A stretch of 64,000 nt of DNA from Enterobacter wuhouensis (GTDB lineage Bacteria > Pseudomonadota > Gammaproteobacteria > Enterobacterales > Enterobacteriaceae), in assembly GCF_004331265.1 (NCBI RefSeq), contig NZ_SJOO01000004.1:310001-374000 (forward strand), given 5' to 3'. The stretch's first letter is position 1, and every line of letters starts with the position of its first letter. The translations under genes were made by a program, and so were the position numbers. Positions 1 to 8,213 of this stretch are shown here, piece by piece. The notes below the pieces were generated by a model that had not been told where the DNA came from, did no database searches, and saw nothing but the letters and a program-made list of their open reading frames with translations.

Positions 1-822
1 GTCGCTGCTGGTTACGTGGGCGCGGAACACCCGCCCCGGGAAGGCGTCAAATACCACGGCGGCGTCGGTGCCCTGATGGGTATGGCGCAGGCTTTTTTCG
101 CGGAAATCGGCCACGATATCGGTCTGGTTGTTCACCAGCGCCAGCGCGGCCGAGCCGGAAGTGGCGTAAAAGCCCGGGCTCAGCTGCAGGTTACTCACCG
201 TGCCGTCGGCTTCGGCATAAACCTTCGTCCAGCCGAGGTTCAGCTCGGCTTCATCCAGCGCGTTACGGTATTTTTGCAGCGTGACGTTGCGGTGCTCGTC
301 CCGCTCGCCGCGCTGAATGCGCAGGTTATGAATGTTGGCCTGAAGTGAGCTAACGGACTGTTCGCTGCTCTGCCAGGTGGTGCGGACCTTATCCAGATCT
401 GACTGGGAGACGTTCTGCAGCGTGCTCAGCTTCTGGTAGCGATCGAAGGTGACTTTGTCGTTACGCGCCGTCAGCACGGCGGTTTTCAGGCTGGCCTGCG
501 CGGAGGCGATCTGCGCGTCCAGCTGATCGTTGGAGAGCCGAGCCTGCTCAAGCGCGATGTGCGCGGCTTCGACCTTATTGCGAAACGGCGTGTCGTCGAG
601 TTCAAACAGCAGATCGCCTTTCTTGACCTGGCTGTTGTTGTGCACGTGGACGGCCGCCACGTAGCCGGAAACGCGCGCGGACACCGGGGTCACCACGCGC
701 ATCACGGTGGAGTCCGGCGTCAGCGGGATCCAGATATCCGCGACGATAAAGTAGACAAACATCAGCAGGAAAGAGGCAATACTTACCCTTACCCAGCGGG
801 CAAACTTTTGTTCAGGAGTCAT
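1..822 (-). CDS. HlyD/EmrA-family membrane fusion protein, 3' end cut by window edge
   Basis: The reading frame runs from ATG at 822 to the first base without a stop, giving 274 residues of an incomplete protein. After a short cytoplasmic start there is one membrane helix (about residues 13-30), then a biotinyl-lipoyl-like segment (VSGYVAAVHVHNNSQVKKGD), a long helical hairpin, and the return of the lipoyl half (VYADGT-like turn, then ALALVNNQTD). This is the layout of periplasmic adaptor subunits that link an inner-membrane exporter to an outer channel; the end of the visible part resembles E. coli YibH. The ATG overlaps the stop of the MarR gene (TAATG), so the two are translationally coupled. 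The exported substrate cannot be told, and the transporter gene would lie left of the window. Confidence 0.85.
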   Translation of the reverse strand, partial: MTPEQKFARWVRVSIASFLLMFVYFIVADIWIPLTPDSTVMRVVTPVSARVSGYVAAVHVHNNSQVKKGDLLFELDDTPFRNKVEAAHIALEQARLSNDQLDAQIASAQASLKTAVLTARNDKVTFDRYQKLSTLQNVSQSDLDKVRTTWQSSEQSVSSLQANIHNLRIQRGERDEHRNVTLQKYRNALDEAELNLGWTKVYAEADGTVSNLQLSPGFYATSGSAALALVNNQTDIVADFREKSLRHTHQGTDAAVVFDAFPGRVFRAHVTSSD

Positions 823-1292
823 TATTTTTCGGTCTTGTTATCTTCTTCGCGGATTGTCCGCAAATTGCAGGCGATTTGATTCAGCGTGGCGCTGAAAATG
901 TCGATATGTTCCGGCGCGATGTTTTGCGATACGCGAGCCTGAAAGTTCTCAATAACCTGGGTGAGCGTTTCAAGAACGGTCTTACCCTCAGGCGTCAGCG
1001 TCAACAGCCGGATGCGCTTGTCATAAGGCGATACGCTGCGCAGCAGGTAGCCCTGCTTTTCCAGCTGCGTCAGGGTGCGCATCAGCGGCGGCAGTTCAAT
1101 ACCCTGCACCTCCGCCAGTTCGCTCACCGAGACGTTATCCCCAAGCTGGTGAAGCTGCATCATCACCGTCCAGCTCGACTGGGTTAACCCGGTATCGAGA
1201 ATGGCGTCGTCGATCACCGCGCGCCACTGACGCACGACCATCGCCATCCGCATACCCATCGGCCTGCGGCAGAACAGATCTTCTTCACTCAT
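822..1292 (-). CDS. MarR/SlyA-family transcriptional regulator
   Basis: A 156-residue winged-helix regulator. The helix-turn-helix lies at about residues 55-85 (VSVSELAEVQGIELPPLMRT) and is followed by the MarR wing with the DKRIRLLTLTPEG signature. N- and C-terminal helices would form the dimer interface. A Shine-Dalgarno-like AGAGG stands 8 bases before ATG 1292. It is the first gene of a coupled pair with the HlyD-family adaptor, so it most likely autoregulates that exporter and responds to a small ligand, as in the EmrR/EmrAB arrangement. The ligand is not visible from sequence. Confidence 0.9.
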   Translation of the reverse strand: MSEEDLFCRRPMGMRMAMVVRQWRAVIDDAILDTGLTQSSWTVMMQLHQLGDNVSVSELAEVQGIELPPLMRTLTQLEKQGYLLRSVSPYDKRIRLLTLTPEGKTVLETLTQVIENFQARVSQNIAPEHIDIFSATLNQIACNLRTIREEDNKTEK

Positions 1293-1881
1293 GGGGGAAA
1301 CCTCTCGTCACACGCGGTCAAGATAATAGTTATCAGGGTAAGTATCAAGAAACGAGAAGTAAAAGCGCAGGAATTGCGAAAACGATGTTCTCCCTCTCCC
1401 CGTGGGCTGAGGGTTCCCCACAAATTAAAGCGAGCAGTGAACAATCCCCTCGCCCCTCCGGGGAGAGGGTTAGGGTGAGGGGAACATACGGCTAAGGTGG
1501 TATTTCCGTTCACTTCAATTTTCTTGCTACTCTGTAACGCCATAACCGGTGAACGTGCCAGGGTGGCTCAATCGCCACCACCCTGGCAACCCGGGCTCCC
1601 GGCGGTAAATCGCCGGTACGCGGTGCCTTCGGCTTATTCCTTCCGGCTTATCGGGTACGGGCGGAGGTAACATCCCTGTAAAGCCCGCCCTCTCGGCGCA
1701 TCCATGCGCCTCGCCCCGGCCTACAGGAAACGCCTCAGCGATTTACAGCCGGACCAGGATATCGCTGTAAGCCATTCATTTTACTGATTAAACTCTAATC
1801 GCTTCCAGTTTAAAAAATTACTGGGGAACCCTCAGCCCCGTGGGAGAGGGTCGGGGTGAGGGCACCAGCCCGCAGCAGAGT
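1293..1881. repeat. Gene-free hairpin-rich stretch with dispersed repeats
   Basis: No convincing gene is seen here. At 1391-1482 and again at 1827-1863 there is a CCTCACCC/AACCCTCTCCC-type inverted sequence, also found at 9641-9675, so it is a dispersed intergenic repeat. Between these copies, 1557-1566 pairs perfectly with 1578-1587 (10 bp), and CCGGCG at 1599-1604 pairs with CGCCGG at 1611-1616. Further GC-rich stems continue to about 1735. A short frame at 1289-1543 minus crosses the repeat and is not believable as a gene. Confidence 0.6.
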
Positions 1882-2577
1882 TTAGCGGCTAAAATGCTTC
1901 CTGACGGCACTTTTCCCCGACGCCGTCACCACCACCTCCCTGTACCCCGCCACCCGCTGGATCCACCCTTTGCTTTCCAGATAAATCAACAGCGCCGCGC
2001 CCGCCTCACCGCCAAGATGAAAGCGCCGCTCGCTCCAGTCCAGGCAGGCGCAGCAGGCCTTGCGACGGGTATTAGGATTTAGCGGAACACCAAGCTTCAG
2101 GAACTGCTCCCGGCCATACGGCGTGAGCGCAGAACCGTCTGCCTCCAGCCAGGCTTCCGCCTGCATAAAATCATAGATCTGCACCGCCACCGCGCCCGCA
2201 AGATGGTCGTAGCAGGTCCGCGCTTCACGCATGGCTTTAGGCGCGGTGGTTTCCGGCGGGGTGATGCGGCTCCAGGAGAGCCCCATCATCTGCTCGACCA
2301 GCGCCGCCACGTCGTGCCCCGCCAGGCGATAGTAGCGATGCCGACCCTGAGACAGGCAGGTAATCAGCTTTCCCTCCACCAGCCGGGCGAGATGCCCGCT
2401 GGCGGTCGACGGCGCAACGTCTGCCGCCACGCTCAGCTCGGTAGCAGTCCACGCCCGCCCGTCCATCATTGCGCACAGCATCTTCACGCGCGACGGATCG
2501 GCCATTGCCGCCGCCACAGCCGCAACGGCCTGTTCCAGCGCCGCGCTGTTATCAGGAGGTAGGCTCGTTTTTAACAT
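1882..2577 (-). CDS. ArsR-family (winged-helix) transcriptional regulator
   Basis: A 231-residue protein when started at MLKTSLPP (ATG 2577); the longer start at 2622 would overlap the upstream gene by 70 bases. The N-terminal third is an ArsR-type winged helix, with ADPSRVKMLCAM, the recognition region DVAPSTASGHLARLVEG and the wing GRHRYYRL. The C-terminal half carries a clustered Cys motif (RRKACCACLDW) followed by FHLGGEAGAALL, a tail I associate with a family of longer ArsR-like regulators; the cysteines could sense metal or redox state, which is inference. It is the last gene of a three-gene overlapping operon and probably autoregulates it. Confidence 0.85.
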   Translation of the reverse strand: MLKTSLPPDNSAALEQAVAAVAAAMADPSRVKMLCAMMDGRAWTATELSVAADVAPSTASGHLARLVEGKLITCLSQGRHRYYRLAGHDVAALVEQMMGLSWSRITPPETTAPKAMREARTCYDHLAGAVAVQIYDFMQAEAWLEADGSALTPYGREQFLKLGVPLNPNTRRKACCACLDWSERRFHLGGEAGAALLIYLESKGWIQRVAGYREVVVTASGKSAVRKHFSR

Positions 2578-2947
2578 ATGTCGCCCAGGGTTCGGTGATC
2601 TCTGCGGCCAGCTTATCATCATCCGTCAGCAGAATAAGGTGATTCGCGTGGTCGCTGTACTGGGTCAGGATAGACACGCCCTTTGCGGCCAGCGCGGCCG
2701 CTAGCTCGCCCAGCTCGCCGGGCCGCTCCTGTTTCAGTTTTCTGATTACCGGCTTGCGTACGGCCTGCACGTTGAACCCGGCTTCCACCAGCACGCGATG
2801 GGCTTTTTCCCCCTCTTCCACCAGGAAGTGGGCATTCGTGCCAAATACGCCACCGCCTTCCAGCCCCACGCCGTTGTGCCCCAGCAGCTGCCCAAAGCGC
2901 GCCAGTTCACCGGGGATATCGCTAAAAATCACATGAACGTCATACAT
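2552..2947 (-). CDS. ACT-domain protein
   Basis: 131 residues with two ACT-like halves. The first begins VHVIFSDIPGELARFGQLLG and the second has ERPGELGELAAALAAKGVSI, both with the G/P-G-E-L turn typical of small-molecule-binding ACT domains. There is no catalytic domain, so it is probably a stand-alone ligand sensor or a partner of another protein. Its start overlaps the stop of the monooxygenase-like gene by 8 bases, and its end overlaps the ArsR gene by 26 bases, so the three genes are translated as a coupled set. Confidence 0.75.
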   Translation of the reverse strand: MYDVHVIFSDIPGELARFGQLLGHNGVGLEGGGVFGTNAHFLVEEGEKAHRVLVEAGFNVQAVRKPVIRKLKQERPGELGELAAALAAKGVSILTQYSDHANHLILLTDDDKLAAEITEPWATYVKNEPTS

Positions 2948-3263
2948 CCTCGTGCCCTCCGGTTTCGGAACTGTATTCCCGCACCAGCTGTGTCACCCGA
3001 ATGCGGTAGTACGCGAAAATCGACTCCCGCCCTTCGGCCTGCGCGGCCTGATGGAAGACGTTCTGCTTCCAGCGGCGGACGGCCTCTTCATCCCGCCACC
3101 AGGAAAGGGAAAGGATTTTGCCGTCGGTGGTCAGGCTCTGGAACCGTTCGATATCAATAAAGCCGTCGATATCCGCCAGCAAAGGCTTGAGTTCGGCGGC
3201 GAGCTGCAGGTAGCGGGCCTGATGCGCGGGCGCAGCTTTCGCTTCGAAAATGACTGCAATCAT
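2940..3263 (-). CDS. Antibiotic-biosynthesis-monooxygenase-like (ABM) protein
   Basis: 107 residues starting MIAVIFEAKAAPAHQARYLQ, with FIDIERFQSLTTDGKILSLS and SWWRDEEAVRRWKQ, the standard ferredoxin-like ABM fold also seen in stress-related YgiN- and HmoB-type proteins. The start at 3263 is preceded by GGAGAGA at good spacing. It opens the ABM-ACT-ArsR operon. ABM proteins are heme degraders, quinol oxygenases or non-enzymatic dimers; nothing in the sequence decides between these. Confidence 0.8.
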   Translation of the reverse strand: MIAVIFEAKAAPAHQARYLQLAAELKPLLADIDGFIDIERFQSLTTDGKILSLSWWRDEEAVRRWKQNVFHQAAQAEGRESIFAYYRIRVTQLVREYSSETGGHEDV

Positions 3264-3337
3264 GGGTGTCTCTCCGTTGTGAGGATGAGGAGAGAATGCA
3301 GGATGGAAAAGCACAATGCTTCGGCAAAGAGCGAAGT

Positions 3338-3411
3338 GTTGTGCCGGATGACTCTGCGCTTATCCGGCCTACGGGCTTATGTAGGCCCGGTAAGCGCAGC
3401 GCCACCGGGCG
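3338..3411. repeat. REP/BIME element
   Basis: Paired palindromic units with the cores GCGCTTATCCGGCCTAC and GTAGGCCCGGTAAGCGC, the typical enterobacterial REP inverted pair. It lies just past the end of the aldehyde dehydrogenase gene, between two minus-strand units, where such elements usually stabilise the upstream mRNA. Confidence 0.9.
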
Positions 3412-3415
3412 GGTT

Positions 3416-4831
3416 TTAACCCAGAATCGACCGCGGCTCCATAAACGCCCGAATCCCCCACTCGCCCATCTCGCGCCCCACGCCGGAGTGCTTAAACCCG
3501 CCGAACGGCGCTTTCGGTTCATGGGCAAGGGTGTTCACCAGCACCCGGCCTGCAACAATCTGCTGCGCCACGCGGCGCGCGCGGTCCGCATCGCCGCCCA
3601 GCACCATCGCGCTCAGGCCGTATTCTGTGTCGTTGGCAATGGCAATCGCCTCCGCCTCGTCACGATAAGGGATTACGCACAGCACCGGGCCGAAGATCTC
3701 GTCGCGGGCAATCGCCATCTGATTGTTAACGTCTACAAACAGCGTCGGGCGCACAAACCAGCCGTCCCGGGTGCCTTCTGGTCGCCCTTCGCCGCCCGCC
3801 AGCAGGCGCGCGCCCTCTTCGCTTCCTTTGCGGATATAGCCCTCCACCCGCAGCCACTGCTTTTCGCTGACCATCGGGCCGACGTCCGTTGCGCTATCGC
3901 GCGGGTCGCCGGATTTCACCGCCGCCACGGCCTGCGCCAGCGCGGTTTCGATTTCCGCCTTACGCGCCTGCGGCACCAGAATGCGCGTTCCGGCCACGCA
4001 CGCCTGCCCGCTGTTCATAAACCCGGCCTGGATCACCAGCGGGATCGCCTGCGCCAGATCCACATCATCCAGCAGGATCGTCGGCGATTTGCCGCCTAAC
4101 TCCAGGGTCACGCGCTTAAAGCTCTCCGCCGCGTTGCGCAGGATCGCCCTGCCGGTATTCGTCGAGCCGGTAAAGGAGATTTTTGCCACGTCCGGATGGC
4201 GGCTGAGGGTTTCTCCTACCGTGTCGCCGCGCCCGGTGACGATGTTAAACACGCCCGGCGGCAGCGCGGCATCGCGCAGCGCTTCGGTGACAATCCGGGT
4301 TTGCAGGGCGCTCATTTCGCTCGGCTTGATGACCGCCGTACAGCCCGCCGCCAGCGCGGCCGCCAGCTTGCCGCAGATAAACCCCGCGTCGCTGTTCCAC
4401 GGCGTAATCAGCCCCGCTACGCCAAGCGGCGTCATCTGCACCGTGGCTGCGCCTGCGGGGGTGACGAATGCAAACGCCTCCAGCGCCTCAATGGCCTGAG
4501 CAATCACCTCCGCCGGATAGCTGGCCATCCACGCCGAGCGCGAGGCGGGCGCGCCGTACTCTTCAATGACCGCCTCCAGCAGATCGTCGTGGCGAGCGGC
4601 CACGGCGGCGTGCATACGTTTTAACGCCGCGATGCGTTCCTGCTTTGTGGTCTGCGACCACGCCGGAAACGCCGCTTTTGCCGCCGCAACGGCGCGATCT
4701 GCGTCATCCTCATCCGCCAGACGAACCTGGCCGATAACCCGCGCCGTCGCCGGGTTGTACAAATCAAACCACTCTGTGCCGTGCGGGGTAACAAATTCGC
4801 CGTTAATAAAGATCTGTTCGATGGTGTGCAT
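3416..4831 (-). CDS. NAD(P)-dependent aldehyde dehydrogenase
   Basis: 471 residues, a full-length ALDH superfamily enzyme that would oxidise an aldehyde to the acid. The general base lies in LELGGKSP (Glu244) and the catalytic thiol in NSGQACVAGTR (Cys278); the cofactor region has PWNSDAG and the ISFTGSTNTG loop. Start ATG 4831 has a strong AGGAGG 6 bases upstream; the frame is open further upstream but without support. It is divergent from a LysR gene 100 bases away, which likely controls it. The substrate cannot be read from sequence. Confidence 0.93.
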   Translation of the reverse strand: MHTIEQIFINGEFVTPHGTEWFDLYNPATARVIGQVRLADEDDADRAVAAAKAAFPAWSQTTKQERIAALKRMHAAVAARHDDLLEAVIEEYGAPASRSAWMASYPAEVIAQAIEALEAFAFVTPAGAATVQMTPLGVAGLITPWNSDAGFICGKLAAALAAGCTAVIKPSEMSALQTRIVTEALRDAALPPGVFNIVTGRGDTVGETLSRHPDVAKISFTGSTNTGRAILRNAAESFKRVTLELGGKSPTILLDDVDLAQAIPLVIQAGFMNSGQACVAGTRILVPQARKAEIETALAQAVAAVKSGDPRDSATDVGPMVSEKQWLRVEGYIRKGSEEGARLLAGGEGRPEGTRDGWFVRPTLFVDVNNQMAIARDEIFGPVLCVIPYRDEAEAIAIANDTEYGLSAMVLGGDADRARRVAQQIVAGRVLVNTLAHEPKAPFGGFKHSGVGREMGEWGIRAFMEPRSILG

Positions 4832-4931
4832 ATAAACCTCCTCAGGCTGTGTGAACACAGTCTGGCACGGCTTATACGTTGCGATAATCCACGCTATGCT
4901 GCAAGGGTTGTTTCGATTTTCAGGATAATCT

Positions 4932-5834
4932 ATGCATCGTTCAGGTCTGACAGAGCTGGAAGTAGTGATGGCGGTGGTGCGCCGCGGCAGCTTTCGCGCC
5001 GCGGCGCAGGAGCTGGGCATGTCCGCCACGGCGGTCAGCAACGCCATCGCCGGGCTGGAGAGCCGCCTTGATACCCGCCTCTTTAACCGCACCACCCGCA
5101 GCGTGGCGCTCACCGACGCCGGACAGCGCTACGTGGCGCGTATCGGCCCGGCCCTGCAGGAGATCCGTCTCGCCAGCGAGGAGATCCACGGCGACGCCGG
5201 GGAACTTACCGGCACGCTGCGTCTGAACGTGCCGAACCATATCGGCACCCTGTTTCTGGACCAGCTGCTGATCGACTTTATGATCCGCTACCCGAAGATG
5301 CGCGTAGAGACCGTCAGCGAAGCGCGAATGATCGACATCGTCGCGGAAGGCTATGACGCCGGGATCCGCCTTGAGGAGTCCGTGCCGCAGGACATGATCG
5401 CCGTGCCGCTGACCGGCGAGATCCGCCAGCTCGTCACCGCCACGCCGGACTATTTTGCACGCCACGGCATTCCGCAGACGCCGGACGATCTGCTTTCACA
5501 TCAGGGGATCGGCATGCGCATGGCCCACGGCGGGATCTACCGCTGGGAGTTGTCGCGTCGCGGGGAGACGTACGCGCTGGCCGTGCCGCCGCGCTTTGCG
5601 ACGTCCGATCTTTTCGCGTCAATTCGGGCCGTGAAGGCGGGTTTAGGAGTGGGGTTTTTACCGGAACTCTATATTCAGGACGAGCTGAAAAGCGGGGAAC
5701 TGGTGAGCGTCTTAGACGACTGGACGCAGCCGTTTGCCGGGCTGCGCCTGTATTACCCAGGGCATCGCCACGTCCCGCCGGGACTGCGGGCGCTGGTGGC
5801 GACGATCCGCGAGCGCGGAATTATTCCAGGTTAG
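4932..5834 (+). CDS. LysR-family transcriptional regulator
   Basis: 300 residues. The N-terminal winged helix (about residues 6-65) contains GSFRAAAQELGMSATAVSNA and the linker LFNRTTRSVALTDAG; the rest is the periplasmic-binding-fold effector domain, ending in a normal C-terminus. It is divergent from the aldehyde dehydrogenase, the common layout of a LysR activator and its target. Its last 14 bases overlap the end of the convergent carboxymuconolactone-decarboxylase-like gene. The effector is unknown. Confidence 0.92.
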   Translation: MHRSGLTELEVVMAVVRRGSFRAAAQELGMSATAVSNAIAGLESRLDTRLFNRTTRSVALTDAGQRYVARIGPALQEIRLASEEIHGDAGELTGTLRLNVPNHIGTLFLDQLLIDFMIRYPKMRVETVSEARMIDIVAEGYDAGIRLEESVPQDMIAVPLTGEIRQLVTATPDYFARHGIPQTPDDLLSHQGIGMRMAHGGIYRWELSRRGETYALAVPPRFATSDLFASIRAVKAGLGVGFLPELYIQDELKSGELVSVLDDWTQPFAGLRLYYPGHRHVPPGLRALVATIRERGIIPG

Positions 5835-6300
5835 CCTTGTTCAGCCCGTAAGCCGCATCCAGCGATCCCGGCTCCATGCGGGAGGTGATCCCCAGGCGGT
5901 TCCAGGCGTTGATCGCCACGATGGCGAAGTTTAGCTCTGAAATCTCGACGTCCGAGAAGTGCTCCGCCACGCTGCGGTACAGCGCGTCGCTCACGCCGTG
6001 AACCCCAATCTGCGTCAGCGCTTCGGTGAAGGCCAGCGCGGCTTTCTCGCGGGCGCTGAACAGCGGAGACTCGCGCCAGGCCGCCAGATGGTACAGGCGC
6101 AGCTCGCGCTCGCCGCCGATTTTGGCCTCTTTCGAGTGCATATCCAGGCAGAAGGTGCAGCCGTTCAGCTGCGATACGCGAATGTCGATCAGGTGCTTCA
6201 GCGCCGGGTCGATGGAGGTTTTTGCCACTTCCATGCTCAGGGCGGACAGGGCGTTGGCGAGGGCAGGTGTAGCTTTGTGGTGGTTAACGCGAGTGCTCAT
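5821..6300 (-). CDS. Carboxymuconolactone decarboxylase / AhpD-family protein
   Basis: 159 residues with the AhpD-type redox centre NGCTFCLDMHSKEA (Cys48, Cys51, His55) in the all-helical CMD fold, so an alkylhydroperoxidase-like peroxide reductase is more likely than a true decarboxylase. It starts at 6300, 101 bases from the divergent MocR-type regulator at 6402, which probably controls it. Its 3' end overlaps the convergent LysR gene. Confidence 0.88.
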   Translation of the reverse strand: MSTRVNHHKATPALANALSALSMEVAKTSIDPALKHLIDIRVSQLNGCTFCLDMHSKEAKIGGERELRLYHLAAWRESPLFSAREKAALAFTEALTQIGVHGVSDALYRSVAEHFSDVEISELNFAIVAINAWNRLGITSRMEPGSLDAAYGLNKANLE

Positions 6301-6401
6301 TGTCTTTCCTCTTTTTGTGCGGCATGTGTCATGCGATGAGGCAAATCTACGCCGTTAATGACATAGTAAAAAGATACAAAACCACCAAAATGAGGTAGGA
6401 C

Positions 6402-7790
6402 ATGAAGCTCGGCTATCACGAGATCTATTCTCGCTATCGCGATTACATTACGCGCGGCGTGCTGAAGCCGGGCGACAGGGTGCCCGCCATCCGCGTGCTG
6501 GCCGAAGAGCTGAAGGTGGCGCGTAAAACCGTCGAAACGGCCTACGCCATCCTGACGGGCGAAGGGTATCTGGTGAGCCAGGGCGCGCGCGGCACGCGGG
6601 TGAATCCGGATCTTCTGCTGCCCGCCAAAAATGCGCCTGCGGAACAGCCCACCGGCACGCTGCCAGAATCGCTCATCAGCCAGCGCGAGCGGGCGGGATT
6701 TCTGCGCCCCGGCATTCCCTCGCTCGACAGTTTTCCGTATAAAAAATGGCTGCTGCTGGCGGGCCAGGCAACGCGCGCCATGCGTCAGGAGGAGATGCTC
6801 AACCCGCCCGTTCTGGGCTGGTATCCGCTGCGCGAGGCGATTGCCCGCTATCTCAATATCTCGCGCGGGCTGTCCTGCAGCGCCGAGCAGATCTTAATCA
6901 CCAGCGGCTACAGCGGCAGCCTGCGGCTGATCCTCGATACCCTCGCCAGCCGCAGCGACAAGGTGGTGTTTGAAGATCCTGGCTACTTTATGGGACAGCA
7001 GCTTCTCAAGCGGATCGTGCCGCGGCTGCACACCGTGCCCGTCGATCGCTCTGGCGTTGATACCGAATACCTGCTGCGTAACCATCGCGACGCGCGCTTT
7101 GCTATCGTCACGCCGTCGCACCAGAGCCCGCTGGCGGTGACGCTTTCGCTGCCGCGCAAGCAGCAGTTGCTCGACTGGGCCTCACAGCACGAGGCCTGGA
7201 TCGTCGAGGACGACTACGACGGCGAATTTCACTACACCCGCAAGGTGCTGCCGTCGCTGAAAAGCCTCGACCAGCACGACCGGGTGATCTTTATGGGCAC
7301 CTTCAGCAAAACCATCATGCCGTCGCTGCGGATGGGCTATATCGTGATGCCCGCCAGCACCGTTGAGGCCTTCACCGACTGCGCGGACATTGTCGCCAGC
7401 GGCCAGCCAGTGCTGACGCAGAAGATCCTCACCGCGTTCCTCAACGAGGGGCATTTTTTCCGCCATCTCAAGAAAATGCGTGCCCTGTACCAGACCCGCC
7501 GCGACTGGATGATTGCCGCCCTGCGCGAGGTGTATGGCGATCTGTTTTTCACCGAGCAAAACGACGGCGGGATGCATGTTGTGGCGTTTCTCACGAAGGG
7601 AAGCTGCGACCGGGAGATTGCGCACTGCTGGCAGGCGCAGCAGCTGCAGGTGAACGCGCTCTCTGAATGGTATCGCGGGTCGGGCAAACGCTACGGGCTG
7701 GTGATGGGCTATAACAACGTGCGGTCGTATCAGGAGGCGGTAGATTTGCTGGAAAGGCCGAAGCGGCAGACGTTTGGGCTGTTGAGCTGA
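6402..7790 (+). CDS. MocR/PdxR-type regulator (GntR helix-turn-helix fused to aminotransferase fold)
   Basis: 462 residues. A GntR winged helix occupies about residues 1-70 (GVLKPGDRVPAIRVLAEELK, VARKTVETAYAIL). A linker leads to a fold-type-I aminotransferase domain with VEDDYDGEF and the PLP lysine in MGTFSKTIMPSLRMG, near residue 303. Such proteins bind PLP and usually act as regulators, not as transaminases. The divergent AhpD-like gene is the natural target. A REP element follows the stop codon. Confidence 0.9.
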   Translation: MKLGYHEIYSRYRDYITRGVLKPGDRVPAIRVLAEELKVARKTVETAYAILTGEGYLVSQGARGTRVNPDLLLPAKNAPAEQPTGTLPESLISQRERAGFLRPGIPSLDSFPYKKWLLLAGQATRAMRQEEMLNPPVLGWYPLREAIARYLNISRGLSCSAEQILITSGYSGSLRLILDTLASRSDKVVFEDPGYFMGQQLLKRIVPRLHTVPVDRSGVDTEYLLRNHRDARFAIVTPSHQSPLAVTLSLPRKQQLLDWASQHEAWIVEDDYDGEFHYTRKVLPSLKSLDQHDRVIFMGTFSKTIMPSLRMGYIVMPASTVEAFTDCADIVASGQPVLTQKILTAFLNEGHFFRHLKKMRALYQTRRDWMIAALREVYGDLFFTEQNDGGMHVVAFLTKGSCDREIAHCWQAQQLQVNALSEWYRGSGKRYGLVMGYNNVRSYQEAVDLLERPKRQTFGLLS

Positions 7791-7793
7791 ACA

Positions 7794-7866
7794 TCGCCGG
7801 GTGGCGGCTACGCCTTACCCGGCCTACTCGATCCCGTAGGCCCGGTAAGCGAAGCGCCACCGGGCG
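7794..7866. repeat. REP/BIME element
   Basis: Inverted pair with GGTGGCGGCTACGCCTTAC and GTAGGCCCGGTAAGCGAAGC cores, between the convergent ends of the MocR gene and yjiS. It resembles the copies at 3338 and 30760. Confidence 0.9.
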
Positions 7867-7875
7867 ATAAATGCC

Positions 7876-8037
7876 TCACACGTCATACCGCGACAACCCC
7901 ACATCCTTGAGCTGCTCGTCGCTCATCTGGCTCAATATGCGGCGGGTGCGGTTGATGCGATACCAGTTGCAGATCGTTTTGCCGATCCAGACAAACACGA
8001 CGAACGGACGTTTTGAACGGTTCTCATAGAATTCCAT
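7876..8037 (-). CDS. yjiS: YjiS, DUF1127 small protein
   Basis: A 53-residue basic protein starting MEFYENRSKRPFVVF and ending with the DUF1127 signature (RRILSQMSDEQLKDVGLSRY). It matches E. coli YjiS in size, family and place, beside the divergent yjiR. DUF1127 proteins are small and arginine-rich, and some have been implicated in RNA-linked or phosphate and stress physiology; the role of YjiS is unknown. The intergenic operators at 8092-8192 suggest shared control with yjiR. Confidence 0.88.
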   Translation of the reverse strand: MEFYENRSKRPFVVFVWIGKTICNWYRINRTRRILSQMSDEQLKDVGLSRYDV

Positions 8038-8091
8038 GATGCTCTCCTCACTGTGCCAGTGGGGATATCATCGTGGAAATCGGCTCGCACA

Positions 8092-8192
8092 ATACAGATT
8101 CAAAAACAACTTTTGTTTAACATACAGATCCGCTAAAACAGTAACTGCATGGCAATTTTTGCGGCAATCTGTACTGGTTTACTAATCTGTAT
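8092..8192. promoter_or_regulatory. Array of ATACAGAT half-sites between yjiS and yjiR
   Basis: Four copies of one octamer-like half-site: ATACAGAT at 8092-8099 and 8122-8129, and the inverted form ATCTGTA at 8167-8173 and ATCTGTAT at 8185-8192. They lie in the 176-base divergent region, two on each side, with inverted orientation between the pairs. MocR regulators typically bind paired half-sites in the divergent promoter, so these are probably YjiR operators. Confidence 0.65.
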
Positions 8193-8213
8193 GGTGAAAA
8201 CAAAGGATACAGC

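Noticed and set aside
1289-1543. 84-codon minus-strand frame
   Set aside because: It crosses the dispersed CCCTCACCC repeat, has no ribosome site and resembles no protein.
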